Below, piece after piece: positions 1 to 10,363 of a stretch of DNA of 64,000 bases. Made by a program: the position numbers and the translations under genes. Within the stretch, counting starts at the first letter, position 1. Every line of letters begins with the position of its first letter. Source of the stretch: Lactifluus volemus. Its lineage: Eukaryota > Basidiomycota > Agaricomycetes > Russulales > Russulaceae. The stretch covers positions 1-64,000 of the forward strand of contig WTXI01000163.1 in assembly GCA_022376515.1 (NCBI GenBank). The letters run 5' to 3'. The notes under the pieces are model-generated. The model saw only the letters and a list, made by a program, of their open reading frames with translations, had not been told where the DNA came from and did no database searches.

Positions 1-1502
1 GATTGTGTGGGAGATGAATGCGGGTTTGTTCAATGGGAGAGGGGGGTCGATCGTTGACGGGATCAAGATCGGGAACGGCCGGGAAGTGAAATTGGTTGTG
101 CTGTTGAGGAGATGACGGGTTGGAGTTGAAATGAGAGGAAGTAGCGGCTGATCCTGCTGCTGAAAGTGGGGCTGAGTCGAAACGGTTGGAGGCTGCTGAA
201 ACTAGGACTGAGATTGATGAGCGAGAGGAAGCGGGCGAAAAGGACCCGGGTATAGATTGGGCGGCGGAAGGGGAAGGTGGGTATGAGAAATTCGAACGGT
301 CTGGTTCGGTCGACGGGACGAGAGGCGTTCGCGTTTGAGGAGGGGATGGAGGAGGAGTAGCTTCGGATACAGACACTGATGGATTTTCGATGGGTAGCGT
401 TGATGGGCCAGCTGCGGGTGGATCAGCCCTTTTGGTGAATCTTCCGCGGCTGTCTTTGGGTGGTAGAGGTTTGGCGGGTACTTTGGTGGACTTTTTCTTC
501 ATAGACGGGTTACCAAAAGGTAACCAAGGGAATCAGGAAAGCCTGAGGAGATTGGATTGCGAGGCAAGCGACTCTGGCTTGCCTCACTGGGGCAGCCAAT
601 ATGAACGTACTCTGACGAGTACGGGCGAGTCCGAGGAAAGCAAAGGGGGAGTCGACGAGCGGTCGGAGAGACGTGCGCGGGAACGGTTTTCGAATCGGGA
701 AGGAGCGTGTGTCGGACGCGTTGGGTATTCGAACGCGTAGTCGAAGTCGGCGTGGTAACGATCGGAGCAGACGAGAACGAGAGACGAGACGGTGACGAAG
801 TGCGATGAGAGAGTTAAACGAGAGTTTTCGAGACAAACTTAGTGATCCGAAGAGAAAGTGTGTATTTGGATGCCCTTCTAGGCCAATGGGCAAGGCCTTT
901 ATATATGTTTTTCTTGTAAGTAGCTCAACGAAAAGGGGAAAGTCTTTTGAGGGTAATGCTAGATGACACTGCCCCCTAGGACATGCTAAAGTAGGGTGAA
1001 ACGAATGATACTCGAAAGAAAAAGGGGAATGTAAGAGTCGAGCCGAGGAGGCGCTGCACCGGCAACGCTCCGAACAGCTTGCCCTTGCGCGCGACGTCGC
1101 TCGATGGTCCGAAAACGGGGGATAAGAGGCGGTGGGAGAGTAGTAGCACGCTGATAAGCGGCGTCTCGTAGCACCGGTATAATAGAAAAAGTCTGTAAAA
1201 GAGGCTAAGAAGATCCAAGTAAACTAGAAGTGAGCACTGCCAGAAACTGATATGAAGGTCCCAACAGCGGAAGATACTCAATATATACAAGTCCATTCAC
1301 TTTGAAAGGCTGTCCGACGGGTGTCTTCAGCTGAGAACGCGTCGGAGTCGGTGATCGCGGTGATGTTGATTTTGCGGAGAGGCACAGCGGCGGGTTGACG
1401 GAATCGAAACGTCCGAATCGGGTCGATGTTTAGGGCAGGCACGAGGACGAGTTTGGATGTGAAATCGGCGAATTCGAAGGTGCAGGTAAGGTCCACCTTA
1501 CA
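1..1502 (-). mobile_element. Ty3/gypsy LTR retrotransposon, 5' part, cut by window edge
   Basis: This stretch is almost base-for-base the same as 16456-17958 of the complete element further right. It holds the 5' LTR (602-1502), the leader and the first ~170 codons of the gag-pol frame, read on the minus strand from the ATG at 502-500. Relative to the complete copy it has a single-base deletion in a G run near base 22 and another change in the G run near base 42, so the gag frame is probably shifted. The flank right of the LTR is not NLR sequence, so this is an independent insertion. The rest of the element lies outside the window; whether it is full length cannot be told. Confidence 0.9.
602..1502 (-). 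repeat. LTR (901 bp) of the left gypsy copy
   Basis: On the minus strand it starts TGTAAGGTGG and ends ACGTTCA, the same ends and the same 901-bp length as the two LTRs of the complete copy. A few single-base differences are visible, for example in the GGCRCAGCGG and CGYGGTAACG segments. A TATA-like TATATAAA on the minus strand lies at 898-905. Confidence 0.93.
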
Positions 1503-2307
1503 GTGGTCAGCAAAACGTGGGCTGTATTAAGATGAAACGAGCTCAACTCAAATATCGAGAACTGACATGGAAAATTGGGAGCCTGTTCAACAACTTGCTC
1601 TCGCATTGTTTTATTCTCCTGAGTATATTTTGTGAGCAGGGATAGTCTTCATTATCCAGGCCCCTGGCCTTTCCGTATTCTCGGAGCGTGTCCCCAATGT
1701 CTCAAAATAATACTGGGAAGAAATAAAGTGTCTGGATCACAATCATCGCGGTATCTACCAATCGGCTCCGATGATATTCCCAGCTGGAATAGAGACAGTC
1801 AAAGTCAAACTATTAAGACAACTCGTCACTAAGAACTTGGTGGAGATTTGCCAAGATGGAGGCAGCACGAGAGTGCAGGAAGAAAAAGCTTCAACCGCGC
1901 GGTAGCCTAGGAACAGTCTACTCTGATCATGCGTTTTGTACTCATTAAAATACCCGTCGCTATTACGAAATTAGATGTTTGCGCAACGCTAGAACAAGCC
2001 GCGCGTATCAGACCGGTAATGTGCCGATTGCTAACATCTCAGCCTCGGCCCAAGAGCGCACAGGAAGACCTGAAAGCGATGTGCCGTCAAGGCCCAACCA
2101 TAGATGTGGTGATTCTATTGTGCCCACTGAGTTGGGTATGAGATGAATGACTATCATGCATACTGTAGATAGCCAGGCGTCGGTAAAATAAGATCATTTT
2201 TAAGGTTTTGGTTTGATCACAAATTTAAACTTGAGCACGTGGGTTACCAGTACATAATGGCGCTGGCACGCGGATGAGTTACTAGTTGTGGTGCGCAGTT
2301 GCTTGTC
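1503..2307. other. intergenic region upstream of the sphingolipid hydroxylase
   Basis: No gene is supported. The only structure seen is one arm of an inverted repeat at 1955-2030. The segment just before 2308 presumably holds the SUR2-like promoter; no clear TATA box was identified. Confidence 0.6.
1955..2030 (+). repeat. left arm of 76-bp inverted repeat flanking the SUR2-like gene
   Basis: The 76 bases are the near-perfect reverse complement of 3522-3597; I count about six mismatches. The shared core includes GCTATTACGAAATTAGATG and GTTTGCGCAACGCTAGAACA. The two arms enclose the complete hydroxylase gene, about 1.5 kb apart. They may be remnants of a non-autonomous transposon or ends of a captured segment. 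No transposase or target duplication is visible. Confidence 0.85.
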
Positions 2308-3356
2308 ATGTTTTCCACCTACAATTTTACCACCGCTTCGTTAAACCATCCAGATCATCCTATTTTCCACTCTCACCCTTTATATTACTCTGACGCGCGC
2401 TCTCTCATTCCACTCTTTTCAGATCCTCTCCTTGCAGTCTTTGCTCCTCTTCCCGCATACTGGCTCGTCTCTCTACTCTTCCATCTCTTTGATATCTCCA
2501 ACTGGACATGGCTCCAAAATTACCGCATACACGACTCTGCAGAAGTCGCCTCTCGCAACCGCGCCACGCGCCGCCAAGTCCTTTTTGCCGTGCTTTTTCA
2601 GCAGGCTCTTCAGACCGCCCTCGGGTATATGTGGCTCTCTGAAGCACCAGAGCGCGCCGACCACGTCGCGGCGATGCGCACCATAGCGCGATTCCTATCG
2701 TTCCCTTCCGTGTTTGGCGTGCCTTCGCCCATCCAAAGCGCGGCCCCGCGATTAGCCTACCTCCTCTACTGGTGGTTCATCCCAGCCACCCAGCTACTCG
2801 TCGCCATGTAAGTCCTCATTTCTCATAATCATCACCCTCAAATCTCCTCACAATTGAAAACTAAAAAAAATAATTACATTCTATTCCCCCCCCTATCTCC
2901 TGTAGGGTCGTGCTCGATACCTGGCAGTACTTCCTGCACCGCGCGATGCACATTAACAAGTTCCTCTTTAAGCACCTGCACTCGGTCCACCACCGGCTCT
3001 ACGTTCCGTACGCCTTTGGGGCGCTGTACAACCACCCTATGGAAGGGTTCATTCTCGACTCGCTCGGTGCAGTGCTCTCCGAGGCCATCGCGCACCTCTC
3101 AATTCGCCAGGCGATGCTCTTCTTCGTCCTGTCCACCTGCAAGACCGTCGACGACCACTGTGGCTACCGCCTCCCGTTTGACCCCTTCCAAATGCTGAGC
3201 GGCAACACGGCCGACTACCACGACATCCACCATCAGATCATTGGCATCAAATCCAACTTTTCTCAGCCCTGGTTCATTCATTGGGACGTCATCCTCGGTA
3301 CCCGAATGACGCGTCAGGACATCGAGGAACGTCGCCCCAAACTCAAGGCTCTGTAG
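2308..3356 (+). CDS. SUR2: sphingolipid C4-hydroxylase (SUR2-type fatty acid hydroxylase)
   Basis: Two exons, 2308-2807 and 2906-3356, join across a GTAAGT..TGTAG intron to give 316 aa. It is an ER membrane di-iron enzyme that hydroxylates C4 of the dihydrosphingosine long-chain base to phytosphingosine. The N-terminal half has the family's hydrophobic segments and an RIHDSAEVASRN-like motif. The C-terminal half carries the fatty-acid-hydroxylase histidine boxes: HRAMH, HSVHH, then YHDIHHQ, with DDHCGY between. Length and order fit the family. I chose the ATG at 2308; an upstream in-frame TTG is ignored. It is convergent with TIM44 and enclosed by a 76-bp inverted repeat. No defect is seen. 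Confidence 0.93.
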
Positions 3357-3521
3357 GGCTCCCAGCTTCCCTCTCGATTTGTAAACATCCGGTATCAGTT
3401 CGTCAGTCTTGGTTCTCTTTTCTCCGCCCGCGACTCATCCATATCCCCTTTATGTACATATAACTTACCTTTCCTTAACTATCTTCTGTGGATTATTTTG
3501 TTTGTTAGGAGAGTGGAGTAA

Positions 3522-3597
3522 CACTCGGCACGTTACTGGTCTGATATGCGCGGCCTGTTCTAGCGTTGCGCAAACATCTAATTTCGTAATAGCGACG
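3522..3597 (-). repeat. right arm of 76-bp inverted repeat flanking the SUR2-like gene
   Basis: Reverse complement of 1955-2030 with few mismatches. It lies about 165 bp past the hydroxylase stop codon and before the 3' end of TIM44. Confidence 0.85.
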
Positions 3598-3780
3598 AGT
3601 ATTAATATATGCGTATACATATCTCCAGAGCGGTGGTTATGATGGTGGTGCGAAGACTGTGTGTCGTGTGAGTATGCTTGCAACAAAACAAGATGCGATG
3701 CAGGTTCGATGCAAAAACGTTTTTGGAGGCAAGTTCCATGTGAGCGGTGGTAATAGTAGCGGCGGCCAAACCAGGCCAGG

Positions 3781-5492
3781 TCATAAATATGCGCGCCCTG
3801 ATCGACGCGCCATCTAATGGTTATCCCGCATCATCAAATATGATCCTCAAAGCAAAAAAAAAATGGAGTACTCACTTCGATGACCTTCCAGCCTCCCGTG
3901 AGCTCGTTCTCGAGCTCGCCCTCCACGCGCGTGACAACTGCCGCATAGTTGCACTGCTCGACGCGGTTTTCGGCACCGATGACGACGTCACGCGTCTTGC
4001 GATCGCGGAAGAGGAGGACCTCTTGCGTCGTGAACGTGATCACGAACACGGGCGTTTCGTCCTCTAGGAAGCGTCCCGTGCTCACGTCCACCTGTCGTAT
4101 GTCGAGCACTTTCGAGTCGGACATCAAGCCCTGTTTTAGATACTGTTCCATCGTCGCCCAGAGCACGTTATAAGTCTACAAACAAAACGCCCATCTTTCG
4201 CGTCAGAAACAAGGAGGGGAGGGGGGGGGAAGAGGGAGAGAACAAAGACGAACCGCTTCGGAGCACCACGATTTCAGCCCCTCGTTATCTGCGCTCAGGT
4301 AGGCGTCTACGACTTCGGGCACGATATATTCGCGCAGTTCGCGCTCGAACGCTTCCATCGAAAAGCTCGGGTCGAGAATCTTCATGCTCCGCAGCACTCG
4401 CGCCGTCTCGTTCTCGTCAAACCACGACGCGACGGTCGACGTGACCGAGCGAACCGACGACACGACCGGATTCTCCGATTCCTTATACGCCTCGTGAAGT
4501 TCGCCAAACTTGCGCAGGATCGGGTTGGTCTCCTTGATCTGTTGCCAGCGCTCTTGACGCGGAGAGGAAGCATGCAAGACGAGGGCCTCACCCGCGCTGC
4601 CAAACGCGAAAAAAAAAAGGTTAGAGGTTACAGGCGCCAATCTTTCCAAACGTACTCGGGGTTGGCGACCACGCGCGCCTTGATGCGGCCCTCCTTACCT
4701 GCCTTGGCAAGCCGCATCTGTCGCCGGGCCCTTCGCGCCTCCTTTTCCTCGAACCCGGCATGCTTGGCGGTTCCCGAATCGTCAAGCGCGTCGACGAGAG
4801 TTTCTGCGAGTGTTTTGTACGCAGCGGTGTTACGTATGGGTTCTGTCGTAGAGGCAATAGTGGAAGATACAGCCGCAGTTGCCCTCGATATCTGAGCGAA
4901 AAAGAAAAAGAAAAACCGTGAATGATGAGCTCGTCTCGTACGGCGGGGCATGAGTCGGACACGTACTGCACGAGCAAGCTCGCTCTCTTCCATTGTCCTG
5001 AGAGCTTCGGAGACCGCGTCGCCAACTTTGACACCGCGCTTTTTGAGTTCTTCGGCTGCGGCACGCAGCCGGGGGTTCTCTTTTATACTAGAAGTGAGCT
5101 GGGATAAAAATCAGCAAATTATATTTCCACACCGACGGTCTGGGGAAAGATCGGGGAAAAATACAACGCACCCTGGCACGCTCGTAAGCAGCTCTAGCCT
5201 TTCTCATCGTCTCTGAGTCTTGGAACTTGTCCACGTCACCCTGAAGCTGCTTCACATTCTCCTGCAACTCCCTGTTCTTCCGCAGCTCGTCTCTTAACAC
5301 GTCTACGAACGTCTGAAACGGCGATTTGGGCAGTTCGTCATGTTGACGAGAAGAGGAATGGAAGGGCGCGATAGCGCCTGCTGCAGGGCGGTAGCGCAGA
5401 GGGGTGCGTGCGTTGGAACGAGATACATTTGTAGCTAAACGGAATGCGGAGGATGATGTGGGGATGGAACGACGAAGGTGACGAGGGAGCAT
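3781..5492 (-). CDS. TIM44: TIM44, mitochondrial inner-membrane import motor subunit
   Basis: Six exons (5492-5172, 5098-4967, 4891-4632, 4596-4254, 4175-3876, 3813-3781) splice in phase to 462 aa. TIM44 anchors mtHsp70 to the TIM23 channel on the matrix side. The first ~50 residues are rich in Arg, Ser and Ala without acids, as expected of a matrix presequence. A coiled-coil-like charged stretch (LRDELRKNRELQENVKQL) follows, then the TIM44/Tim44-like C-terminal domain with NPEYVWKDWRL, SENPVVSSVRSVT, CSEATYNVLWATMEQYLK and VVIGAENRVEQCNYAAVV. Introns are 35-78 bp; the 35-bp one (4597-4631) still has a CTAAC branch site. The last exon codes for only ten residues plus stop. No defects are visible. 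Confidence 0.93.
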
Positions 5493-6501
5493 TGCAAGTC
5501 AGTCCGTGCCAGTCACTTTTCCGCGATCCGCTGCCTGAAATTTCGTGCAGCTCACGGCCCGGACAGCCGGTCTGCCTCCCAAACTGCTGACCCCGGGCAG
5601 GTTTGCACGGAGTTTCCTGTTGCCGACTTCATTTTCATGTGGACAAGGTGCTTTGCCCAACCTGCAGGGAGTATATCACGATAAACTCGTTGAGCTGGTT
5701 AATCTCCTTGGACCCCTTTGACCAAGAATATGATTTACTTTTGTGAATCCTTCTGACTGTGCTTACTCTCTCGTCTACATCCTCACCGTGAGTATTTTCC
5801 TTTGATAGCCGAGCCATTGGGATTCTCTAAACGTGATTTTACAGGTTCCGTCCTTCAAGCTCTCGAGTGTGCACTCGTGACTCGTTCACCGCGAGTCGTC
5901 TCACTCATCGTGTCGGGGCTATCGGGAACAGGATCGGACACGTTATTGAGGAGAGGAGGACATCGAACAGGCCGGATGAAAGGTGGTGATGTCCACAAGG
6001 ACTGTAAATGGCAGATGGGATCACTTGGACCCCCGCGCTGCCAATCCGTACTGGCAGCCGATGATTACAGTCTTGGCCAGAGCCTGATCCTGCAAATGAA
6101 AGGAATGTTCAAGCGCGCAGAAACCCCCATGAAGGGACGAGTTGAAGAATGGATAACTCCCTAGAGTCATTCAAAGCGTCATCCATTCATTGCTACATAG
6201 GTGCCTGTACATTACAAATCTACTGCTGTAATAAAGTTTGTAATTGTGCACTGTGATGGATGCTCGCAGGATCAGCACCTTTGTGTGGGTTAGCATGGGG
6301 GCACTCTCATCGCTAGGCTCATTAGCATGTGCACCCAGAGAAAGTGTAGAAACGCCCGGCTGCAGCGGCAGTGGCATGTAGATGAGCCGTATAGTACATC
6401 ACGATGACCATTATCCAAAAGACAGTCGATAAAGGCAGGGGAAGTTTTGCAACGATAGTGGTAAAATTGGCAGAAGAAAGGTTTTAAAAATGAGGTAAAA
6501 T
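5493..6501. other. intergenic, no gene seen
   Basis: Only short open frames without recognisable protein features occur here. The first bases serve as the TIM44 promoter on the minus strand; the far end borders the U6 gene. Confidence 0.55.
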
Positions 6502-6561
6502 AAATATTGAGACCCGTAGGTCTACCACTCTGAAACAGCGTGTCATCCTTGTGCAGGGGCC

Positions 6562-6592
<31 letters not shown>

Positions 6593-6616
6593 TTCGTATG
6601 CATCCCCGAAGGGAGC
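6502..6616 (-). ncRNA. U6: U6 spliceosomal snRNA
   Basis: Read on the minus strand, the segment starts with a 5' stem-loop (CTCCCTTCGGGGA), then the conserved U6 core AAAATTGGAACGATACAGAG followed by AAGATTAGCATGGCCCCTGC and ACAAGGATGACACGC. That core includes the ACAGAGA box that pairs with the 5' splice site and the AGC triad. A GACCTACGGGTC hairpin and a T-rich Pol III-type stop (TTTATTTT) follow. The core is continuous, so no intron interrupts it, unlike some basidiomycete yeasts. The exact 5' and 3' ends are estimates within a few bases. Confidence 0.93.
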
Positions 6617-9458
6617 AATAGTATATGAGTGAGACGAAAAGCGGTAAACAAAAGTTTGTATTTCGTTGAGGACGCGGGTGGGAATGATGTCCATTTAGGG
6701 TTATTTGTGTCGTGGCTGCCTCAGGCCATCTCTTCTGTAGCCACCACGAACTCACCCGATCCCAATTCGTATGCCAGATTCTCTCACCTCTGATGTACCC
6801 CTTGTTAACCATTACTAAGCCCAGGTCTTCAAACATCTGACACCGGTATGCAATCCAGCCCGCTCCCACTCCAAGTGACCGGTATGTGTCTTGATTTCCT
6901 GTTGGGACAAGTACTAAATCTCTATTTCTTGCTAGTCCTCAGAGCAAACAACCTTCCACGTCTCAAGGCTATCTCTCACAAAGAAACTCGATTTTATGTT
7001 ACTGTGGCCGCCGGGGCGAGAACTTGGCATACACGAACTGTACGGAGTCTGGGCAATTGTGCGGAATGGAATGAACATGTCGACACTTTGTGAGAGTCGT
7101 CGTAATTTTCTTTCTACTTTATGACTGAGTCTCCTGCAGTGCTGTACAACAGCGCTCTTGTATTACAATATCTCTGTACGCGAAAAGGATCATTCAGAAA
7201 GACATCCTTGTTGGAACACAGGAAATAGCCTGCGAACCCCAACGCGGTTCGTCTTTTTAGGATTATTACTCATGCGTCTGGCTGAGCATCCTCCATGTAG
7301 AACTCGATATTGTTTTCAATCAACTTCCCGGACACCCAACGGAGTCAGCCACGCCGTATATAACGATCACCATGTCAGAAAACGCGAATTCCTCTATGAC
7401 TGCGGCAGACAATGCCACTCGCACAACAATGGTGGATCTGAACAACCTTGTTGCTGAAGAAGGCGCTGCGCCTCCTACTAGTACCATGCGACCGACGGCA
7501 GCTACCGATGCCACAAGAGTACCGCCTTCGATGGCAACATTACCTGTCCGAGATGAAGAAGATAGGGGGGTGGTAGCGGACAGCCAGACGGAGATGTCAC
7601 ATACTCTCGATCGCGCTGAGGAAGCGTTGGATACAGTGAAAACCTGGAAGGCTACCGTTAGTACTATCAAGCGGGTGATGGACACAGTTAGTCCAATCCT
7701 AAAAGTATGCACAACATCTTTTCCCTCGACCTTTCGCTGAGTTCATCCCACCCTTCAGCTGAACCCCTATGCCAGCTTAGCATGGAGTCTATTCTCAAAA
7801 ATTCCCGAGGTGAGTGCCCTTGCTTTGTCGGAGGCCATGGACATTCATTCTCATTCATTTTTTCACTTCACTATCAGACCCTGCTTCTCCAGTTTCAGCG
7901 TGACGATAACGTCCGGACACTACTTACAGCGATACGGGACGCATTTGAGTTTGCAAAGGACGCCGACACTTTGACGAACATTCAGCAGGGATCTACGCAG
8001 GCAAAAATCCTGGAAGAGATGCTGCAGTGCGTCTCCGAATCTGCTGAATTTATCGAATCGTATGCGAAGGATGTACAAGTCGGCACGTCATCTTGACCTC
8101 TCTCGTTGCTCATTATTAACGTATGATTTTCAGGAAAGCGAGCTTTGAAGAATATCGGCGGCCAAGTTGACGAAAAAGTCGAAACCTACCGCACTACCCT
8201 CATCCGACTACATAAAAGGTTCCTCACACATGCTACCGTCATCGCTGGGGCTGCTGTCCTTCAGATACGGGATGATGTGAGAGCGCAGCTTACGGAAAAG
8301 TCGAACCAGGCACTGGAAACTGGTTTGTAATTCTGACAAAGTCACATGATCTTCGGAACTGACATGGAGAGCGCAGAATTGAGGGCAATAATCGGAGAAA
8401 CGCCTTGTATGGGAGGCTGGCGGTTCAACGATAGGAAGGGCTGTCATCCAGGCACTCGCAAAAATTTTTGGACCACATCGTTGAATGGATCGAGAATCCC
8501 GAGTCAGAACGTGGCCTCGTTCTCTTTGGTCAGGCAGGCACGGGCAAATCCTCGATTGCGCACGAGGTCGCACGTCTCTTCGACAAGAAATGTCTCGGTT
8601 CTTATGTCGCTTTTCGTCGGAAGGAGGAATCCAAAGACGATGCTTATCATCTCTTCATATCGCTTGCCCGTGATCTCTCCGATCGTTATCTTCCATTCAA
8701 ACTTGCTCTCGGGAAGGCCGTTACGGGGAATTCATCTCTTCGTAGTACCCGAGATTATCCTAGACTTTTTGAATGGCTCCTCCTCGAACCACTCAAGTAC
8801 CTACAACTCGATGGCACGATCCTTATCGTCATCGATGCGTTGGATGAGAGTGGTGTCACGACCGGCAAAAATGGGCTACATACTTTTCTTGCCCAACATC
8901 TTATCGATCTCCCGTCAAGCTTCCGCATACTCATCACTTCGAGGACGGAGAATGGTATCGAACCTGCGTTCACCAATGCACAATCTGTCCAAACCCTCTA
9001 CATGAATGACGCCCAACTAGCCGCCGACACGGAGCAAGATATCGGCATTTATCTCCGAAATGAGCTTCCCGAGGAGGTGTTCAAAGACCATGGTGACAGA
9101 TTAGCGAAGGGAGCAGAAGGCCTGTTTCAGTGGGCTGCCGTTGCAAGTGGGTTTATCAATAGCCCTGCCAATTTCGGCGTCAGCGTGAAACGGCGCATAC
9201 TGCACCTATTGGGACAGTCTCGAGGTCCTGGTGGAGGTTTGTTGGATGTTCTGTATGAAGAAGTTCTCTCAGAGTACTTCAAAACACATGAAGCACAGAC
9301 TCTATTCCGGTCCATCATGGGACAGATTTTTGCTGCGATCGAGCCCCTCTCCATCCAGTCCTTAATTGCTTTGCGACGGCATGCACCCATTGATGACCCT
9401 GAGGATTTCGATCCGGTTCCTGTTCTTGAAATTCTCCGTCACCTCGGCTCGCTGCTGA

Positions 9459-9462
9459 GTAA
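9459..9462. repeat. target site duplication (gtaa), left copy
   Basis: The four bases before the element, gtaa, are repeated right after it at 17959-17962. The uninterrupted paralogs read GAGTAACGTGAC at this point, so the duplication arose by insertion. A 5-bp reading (agtaa) is possible if the terminal LTR base is shared. Confidence 0.85.
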
Positions 9463-10363
9463 TGAACGTACTCTGACGAGTACGGGCGAGTCCGAGGAAA
9501 GCAAAGGGGGAGTCGACGAGCGGTCGGAGAGACGTGCGCGGGAACGGTTTTCGAATCGGGAAGGAGCGTGTGTCGGACGCGTTGGGTATTCGAACGCGTA
9601 GTCGAAGTCGGCGCGGTAACGATCGGAGCAGACGAGAACGAGAGACGAGACGGTGACGAAGTGCGATGAGAGAGTTAAACGAGAGTTTTCGAGACAAACT
9701 TAGTGATCCGAAGAGAAAGTGTGTATTTGGATGCCCTTCTAGGCCAATGGGCAAGGCCTTTATATATGTTTTTCTTGTAAGTAGCTCAACGAAAAGGGGA
9801 AAGTCTTTTGAGGGTAATGCTAGATGACACTGCCCCCTAGGACATGCTAAAGTAGGGTGAAACGAATGATACTCGAAAGAAAAAGGGGAATGTAAGAGTC
9901 GAGCCGAGGAGGCGCTGCACCGGCAACGCTCCGAACAGCTTGCCCTTGCGCGCGACGTCGCTCGATGGTCCGAAAACGGGGGATAAGAGGCGGTGGGAGA
10001 GTAGTAGCACGCTGATAAGCGGCGTCTCGTAGCACCGGTATAATAGAAAAAGTCTGTAAAAGAGGCTAAGAAGATCCAAGTAAACTAGAAGTGAGCACTG
10101 CCAGAAACTGATATGAAGGTCCCAACAGCGGAAGATACTCAATATATACAAGTCCATTCACTTTGAAAGGCTGTCCGACGGGTGTCTTCAGCTGAGAACG
10201 CGTCGGAGTCGGTGATCGCGGTGATGTTGATTTTGCGGAGAGGCGCAGCGGCGGGTTGACGGAATCGAAACGTCCGAATCGGGTCGATGTTTAGGGCAGG
10301 CACGAGGACGAGTTTGGATGTGAAATCGGCGAATTCGAAGGTGCAGGTAAGGTCCACCTTACA
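9463..10363 (-). repeat. 3' LTR of the complete gypsy element
   Basis: 901 bp, TG..CA ended on the minus strand, directly after the purine-rich tract. It contains the stop codon of gag-pol in its first bases and a TATATAAA box at 9759-9766. Confidence 0.96.

Noticed and set aside
976..1496. Open frames inside the LTRs (also at 9837-10357 and 17432-17952)
   Set aside because: Identical in all LTR copies, without recognisable protein features; regulatory LTR sequence explains them.
6290..6869. Open frames of 108-134 codons on the minus strand
   Set aside because: They run through the U6 snRNA core and show no protein features.
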